From assembly GCA_964384625.1 (NCBI GenBank), contig CAYLNH010000156.1, forward strand, positions 1-16,646: a stretch of DNA of 16,646 bases, written 5' to 3'. The notes under the pieces are model-generated. The model worked only from the letters and a program-made list of their open reading frames with translations. It was not told the origin of the DNA and ran no database searches. The position numbers were made by a program, and so were the translations under genes. Each line of letters starts with the position of its first letter. Within the stretch, counting starts at the first letter, position 1. Origin of the DNA: CAYLNH01 sp964384625. Its GTDB lineage: Bacteria; Verrucomicrobiota; Lentisphaeria; JABSQK01. Positions 14,622 to 16,646 of this stretch are shown in pieces.

Positions 14622-15074
14622 TCAGGAATATCTCCCTCGCTCCTCCTCAGGGAGCCATTCCATCCGGAAATCAACTACCTCAGCTGGGCGGAATGTTGCC
14701 AGGGAGGTGTTGTCTTCGCGACACTGGTCGATTAAGTCTGTCATGTTCGTGTACACGCGTCCATTCTGCAGAACAAGCCGTCTCCGTGTATGCCAATCAG
14801 CATCCGTTCCAACGGAATTGAGGATCTCAATCTGATCCAAATCCGGACAGGAGAAGCTCTCCGGTCGGCAGTCCTCTTCACGCCGGCGCAGGGGAAGCGC
14901 GATCCAGGTAAACTTCGGGAACTTCCTGTAATCTTCCAACTTGCGGAAAGGCAATGGATAGACACGTACCCAACTCCCGTCCTCAAGTAGACCCGCCGTG
15001 CAGACAACCTCATCGTACTTCCTTGATAGCTGCGGATACGTCTTGACTGTGACAAGGACTTTAGTCTTCTCCAT
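14622..15074 (-). CDS. Partner protein of the DUF488 gene, possibly truncated
   Basis: This 150-residue protein begins MEKTKVLVTVKTYPQLSRKY, then DEVVCTAGLLEDGSWVRVYP and LPFRKLEDYRKF, and later NMTDLIDQC and TSLATFRPAEVVDFRMEW. From memory, proteins with the same opening are encoded beside DUF488 genes of this type and are usually about 250 residues, so this product looks short. It ends at a TGA at 14622-14624, after which the same frame stays open for another 102 codons. The ATG at 15074 has AAGGG nine bases upstream; an ATG at 15083 would add three residues but abuts that site. It lies 18 bases after the DUF488 stop, in the same operon. The function is unknown. Confidence 0.7.
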   Translation of the reverse strand: MEKTKVLVTVKTYPQLSRKYDEVVCTAGLLEDGSWVRVYPLPFRKLEDYRKFPKFTWIALPLRRREEDCRPESFSCPDLDQIEILNSVGTDADWHTRRRLVLQNGRVYTNMTDLIDQCREDNTSLATFRPAEVVDFRMEWLPEEERGRYS

Positions 15075-15092
15075 CCATCCCATCCCTTCTTC

Positions 15093-15965
15093 TTACAGAT
15101 TCACAGGCTTCAGTTCGGCCTTTGCATTCACAGCTTCAGCGACGCAGGAACGGTGACACATCTTGGGATCCCGTTCGTAGCACATTAGGGCTACGCGTCG
15201 GTGTTTCTTCAGAAGCTCGACAATCTGGTCGACTGACTCCTCAGCTTCCTTCAACGTTGTCCGCTTGTACCGGTCAAAAAGCTTCCGGTAGTCGGCAAGC
15301 GTCTTCAGAGACTTGCGATCCTGCGAGAGAATTCCCAATTCAGGGATATGCACATAGGTGATGCCCACCGATTCCGCAGCATTGTGAAGCGTCCGCTTGG
15401 AGAAGCCGTACTTGCGGCTGAGGGCATTCTTTCTGACGTCGCACAGAACACGAACATCTGCTTGGATCAGTCGATTCAGAAATGCATCCAGGGACAGCCC
15501 CTCGTACCCCACGGTCAGGAGAGCTGTTTCCTTCTTGCGAGGACGATGTCGTTCAACTACAGCCAGTTCCTCGGCATTAAGGACCCTCGCCGCAATCTCA
15601 CTCCGGATCGCATAGTAGGGGAATTCTCTATAGACAGCTGAAACTAGCTCGTCTCCCCTCGGTGCACTCCTACCTACAACCGCTATCGCTTCTCGGTCTC
15701 GACCCAACAGTTCTTTCCTGTAGTCCTCACCCGAACTGAGCAATCGCCAATCCTCTGAATCTTCGAGAACACCGCCAGCGACCAGCTTCCGCTTATCCGC
15801 ATATGACTGGAAAGAGAAGCACCCATACCGATAGGGCACGAAGTCGTAGCTTGGCTCAGCCTGACGACGCGCTACAAGGAAGAGCAGTTTCTGGAAATCC
15901 GTGCTGCTAGCCTTGCCTCCGAGCTGAGACAACAGCGAAATCAACAATTTGCGGCGGTAGAACAT
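15093..15965 (-). CDS. DUF488 protein with N-terminal winged-helix/Panacea-like domain
   Basis: A 290-residue, two-domain protein. Residues 1-90 (FYRRKLLISLLSQLGGKASS, FQKLLFLVARR, FVPYRYGCFSFQSY) resemble the DUF4065/SocA-like (Panacea) fold found in antitoxins and proteolytic adaptors. Residues 149-281 are DUF488: LLTVGYEGLSLDAFLNRLIQ, then VLCDVRKNALSRKYGFSK, YVHIPELGI and the cysteine motif MCYERDPKMCHR (C262, C270, H271). All signature residues of DUF488 are present. The biochemical role of DUF488 is not established. The gene leads a two-gene operon and is bracketed by dispersed repeats. The ATG at 15965 has a modest ribosome-binding site (AAAGGG about ten bases upstream). Confidence 0.88.
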   Translation of the reverse strand: MFYRRKLLISLLSQLGGKASSTDFQKLLFLVARRQAEPSYDFVPYRYGCFSFQSYADKRKLVAGGVLEDSEDWRLLSSGEDYRKELLGRDREAIAVVGRSAPRGDELVSAVYREFPYYAIRSEIAARVLNAEELAVVERHRPRKKETALLTVGYEGLSLDAFLNRLIQADVRVLCDVRKNALSRKYGFSKRTLHNAAESVGITYVHIPELGILSQDRKSLKTLADYRKLFDRYKRTTLKEAEESVDQIVELLKKHRRVALMCYERDPKMCHRSCVAEAVNAKAELKPVNL

Positions 15966-15989
15966 TACCTGGATCCCTTTCTCTCACAC

Positions 15990-16018
15990 ACAGTAGTATC
16001 ATTCTGTAGAGAGTTCAA
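15990..16018 (-). promoter_or_regulatory. Candidate promoter of the DUF488 operon
   Basis: On the - strand TTGAAC (16018-16013) and TACTGT (15995-15990) are 17 bp apart, about 25 bases upstream of the DUF488 ATG. The spacing is ideal and the -35 is good, but the -10 is weak. Confidence 0.4.
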
Positions 16019-16077
16019 CTACGTGGTCAAAGTCCGGGGATTCTGGGTAGTAGAAACGTGGTTTGTAACCCAAAAGT

Positions 16078-16226
16078 AGAAAGGGGGTTAGCCATTGATT
16101 TATGACTAACTCCCGAGATGGTGGAGGGTATGGTGTCCTGGTCCTAAACGACCAGGAACCAAGGTAATTGGAACACGTTCCGGGGTACGGTCGAAAACCC
16201 TTTTTCGGATTGTTCCGGCGTGGGGG
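16078..16226 (+). repeat. Right copy of the dispersed repeat, with hairpins
   Basis: 16078-16099 repeats 13797-13818 with two mismatches. 16178-16226 repeats the GTTCCGG...CGAAAACCC...TTTTTCG segment of 14230-14283. Between them lies a perfect hairpin, CCTGGTC (16137-16143), loop CTAAAC, GACCAGG (16150-16156), followed by GGAAC-AC-GTTCC (16170-16181). The shared outer blocks are about 150 bases apart here but about 490 apart in the middle copy, which carries the 36-bp repeats inside. The rest of the gap 15966-16376 holds only the candidate DUF488 promoter and short frames I do not trust. Confidence 0.7.
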
Positions 16227-16376
16227 CATTGCAGGTAGTTTAGCTTGCCTTCAGCGACTTCCTTGAATACCGTATAAGATACTTGTCTGACCATGAAGAC
16301 GCTCCGATGGTTTTAGAGCACTTGTCCAATACGACGTGAAGCAAACGTCTCGCTAGCGACCAAAAGAGTAACTCAT

Positions 16377-16607
16377 ATGCCATCATTGCATAAACGGCTC
16401 ACCACTTTCACAGTCTTCGCCGGACTTCTCCTCTGTTTGCCGGCCGCAGCCTTCGAGCATGGCAGATGTGCGCGCTTTCAACCTGGAAAATCAAGACTGT
16501 CTGGCTGGGAGTTCTATCGTATCGAGAGGCAGCAGGGCAAAGAGGCGCCGGCGATCGTCAAGGCTTCAGACAAATTCAGCAATGACGCCTTCATGTGTCG
16601 TGTCTAG
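16377..16607 (+). CDS. Small putative secreted protein, unknown
   Basis: A 76-residue ORF whose first 25 residues form a good signal peptide: MPSLHKRLTTFTVFAGLLLC, then LPAAAF with a likely cleavage site near AAA. The mature part is about 50 residues, basic, with two cysteines (GRCARF and the final MCRV), and resembles nothing I can name. AAGAG lies eight bases before the ATG. The abrupt end after MCRV and its place beside decayed repeats suggest it may be the N-terminal piece of a once longer secreted protein. Confidence 0.45.
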   Translation: MPSLHKRLTTFTVFAGLLLCLPAAAFEHGRCARFQPGKSRLSGWEFYRIERQQGKEAPAIVKASDKFSNDAFMCRV

Positions 16608-16646
16608 CTCCGGGGGTGTGATTCTCAGGGGGTTGAATCAGATAGT

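Noticed and set aside
15999..16294. Two short - strand frames (76 and 62 codons) in the right-hand repeat
   Set aside because: They overlap the hairpins and repeat blocks, have no ribosome-binding site and overlap each other. The first residues of the 62-codon frame look protein-like, but too little remains to call a gene.

Overview
The window looks like accessory chromosomal DNA from a member of the PVC superphylum, most likely Lentisphaerota or Kiritimatiellota. This is inferred from the gene families and not from a marker gene. The hallmarks are a GntR/LacI-type hybrid regulator, two FAD_oxidored-type flavoproteins, a sialate O-acetylesterase-like enzyme, a pseudopilin with the H-X9-DG C-terminal signature, a PocR-AraC regulator and an ISAzo13-type transposase remnant. 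The protein-coding DNA is GC-rich. No rRNA gene, complete tRNA gene or CRISPR array was found.

Left part (1-6131, + strand): after a perfect 39-nt palindrome and about 320 bases without a gene, a promoter-like site leads into a tight four-gene run. It encodes a GntR regulator with a sugar-binding-like sensor, an FAD-dependent oxidoreductase with a C-terminal carbohydrate-binding-like domain (8-bp overlap with the regulator), a 636-residue protein that looks like a TIM-barrel glycosidase relative, and a pseudopilin starting 4 bases after the previous stop. It reads as a self-regulated operon for handling a carbohydrate or related compound.

Central part (6294-10668): two - strand genes encode a secreted sialate O-acetylesterase-like enzyme and a second FAD-dependent oxidoreductase. 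They are separated by a degraded C-terminal fragment of an ISAzo13-type transposase. The oxidoreductase is divergent from a PocR-AraC regulator. The gap between them holds a 21-bp-spaced direct repeat (a candidate AraC operator), a TATAAT box and a 14-bp repeat in the 5' leader. The acetylesterase leader has its own 8-bp repeats and a possible 22-codon leader ORF. This half looks like a second carbohydrate-linked regulon.

Right part (10839-16646): two small - strand membrane-protein genes come first, one of which appears frameshifted. Next comes a stretch in which stand-alone genes alternate with pieces of one family of dispersed repeats: repeat, AAA+/DUF4143 ATPase (+), large composite repeat, two-gene DUF488 module (-), repeat. 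The composite repeat contains a perfect 36-bp duplication, several hairpins and 14 nt identical to a common tRNA-Ala 3' end. The DUF488 partner gene is interrupted by one in-frame TGA. A short secreted-protein ORF lies at the right edge. The repeat-bounded layout and the DUF488 pair are the best places to look for something undescribed.
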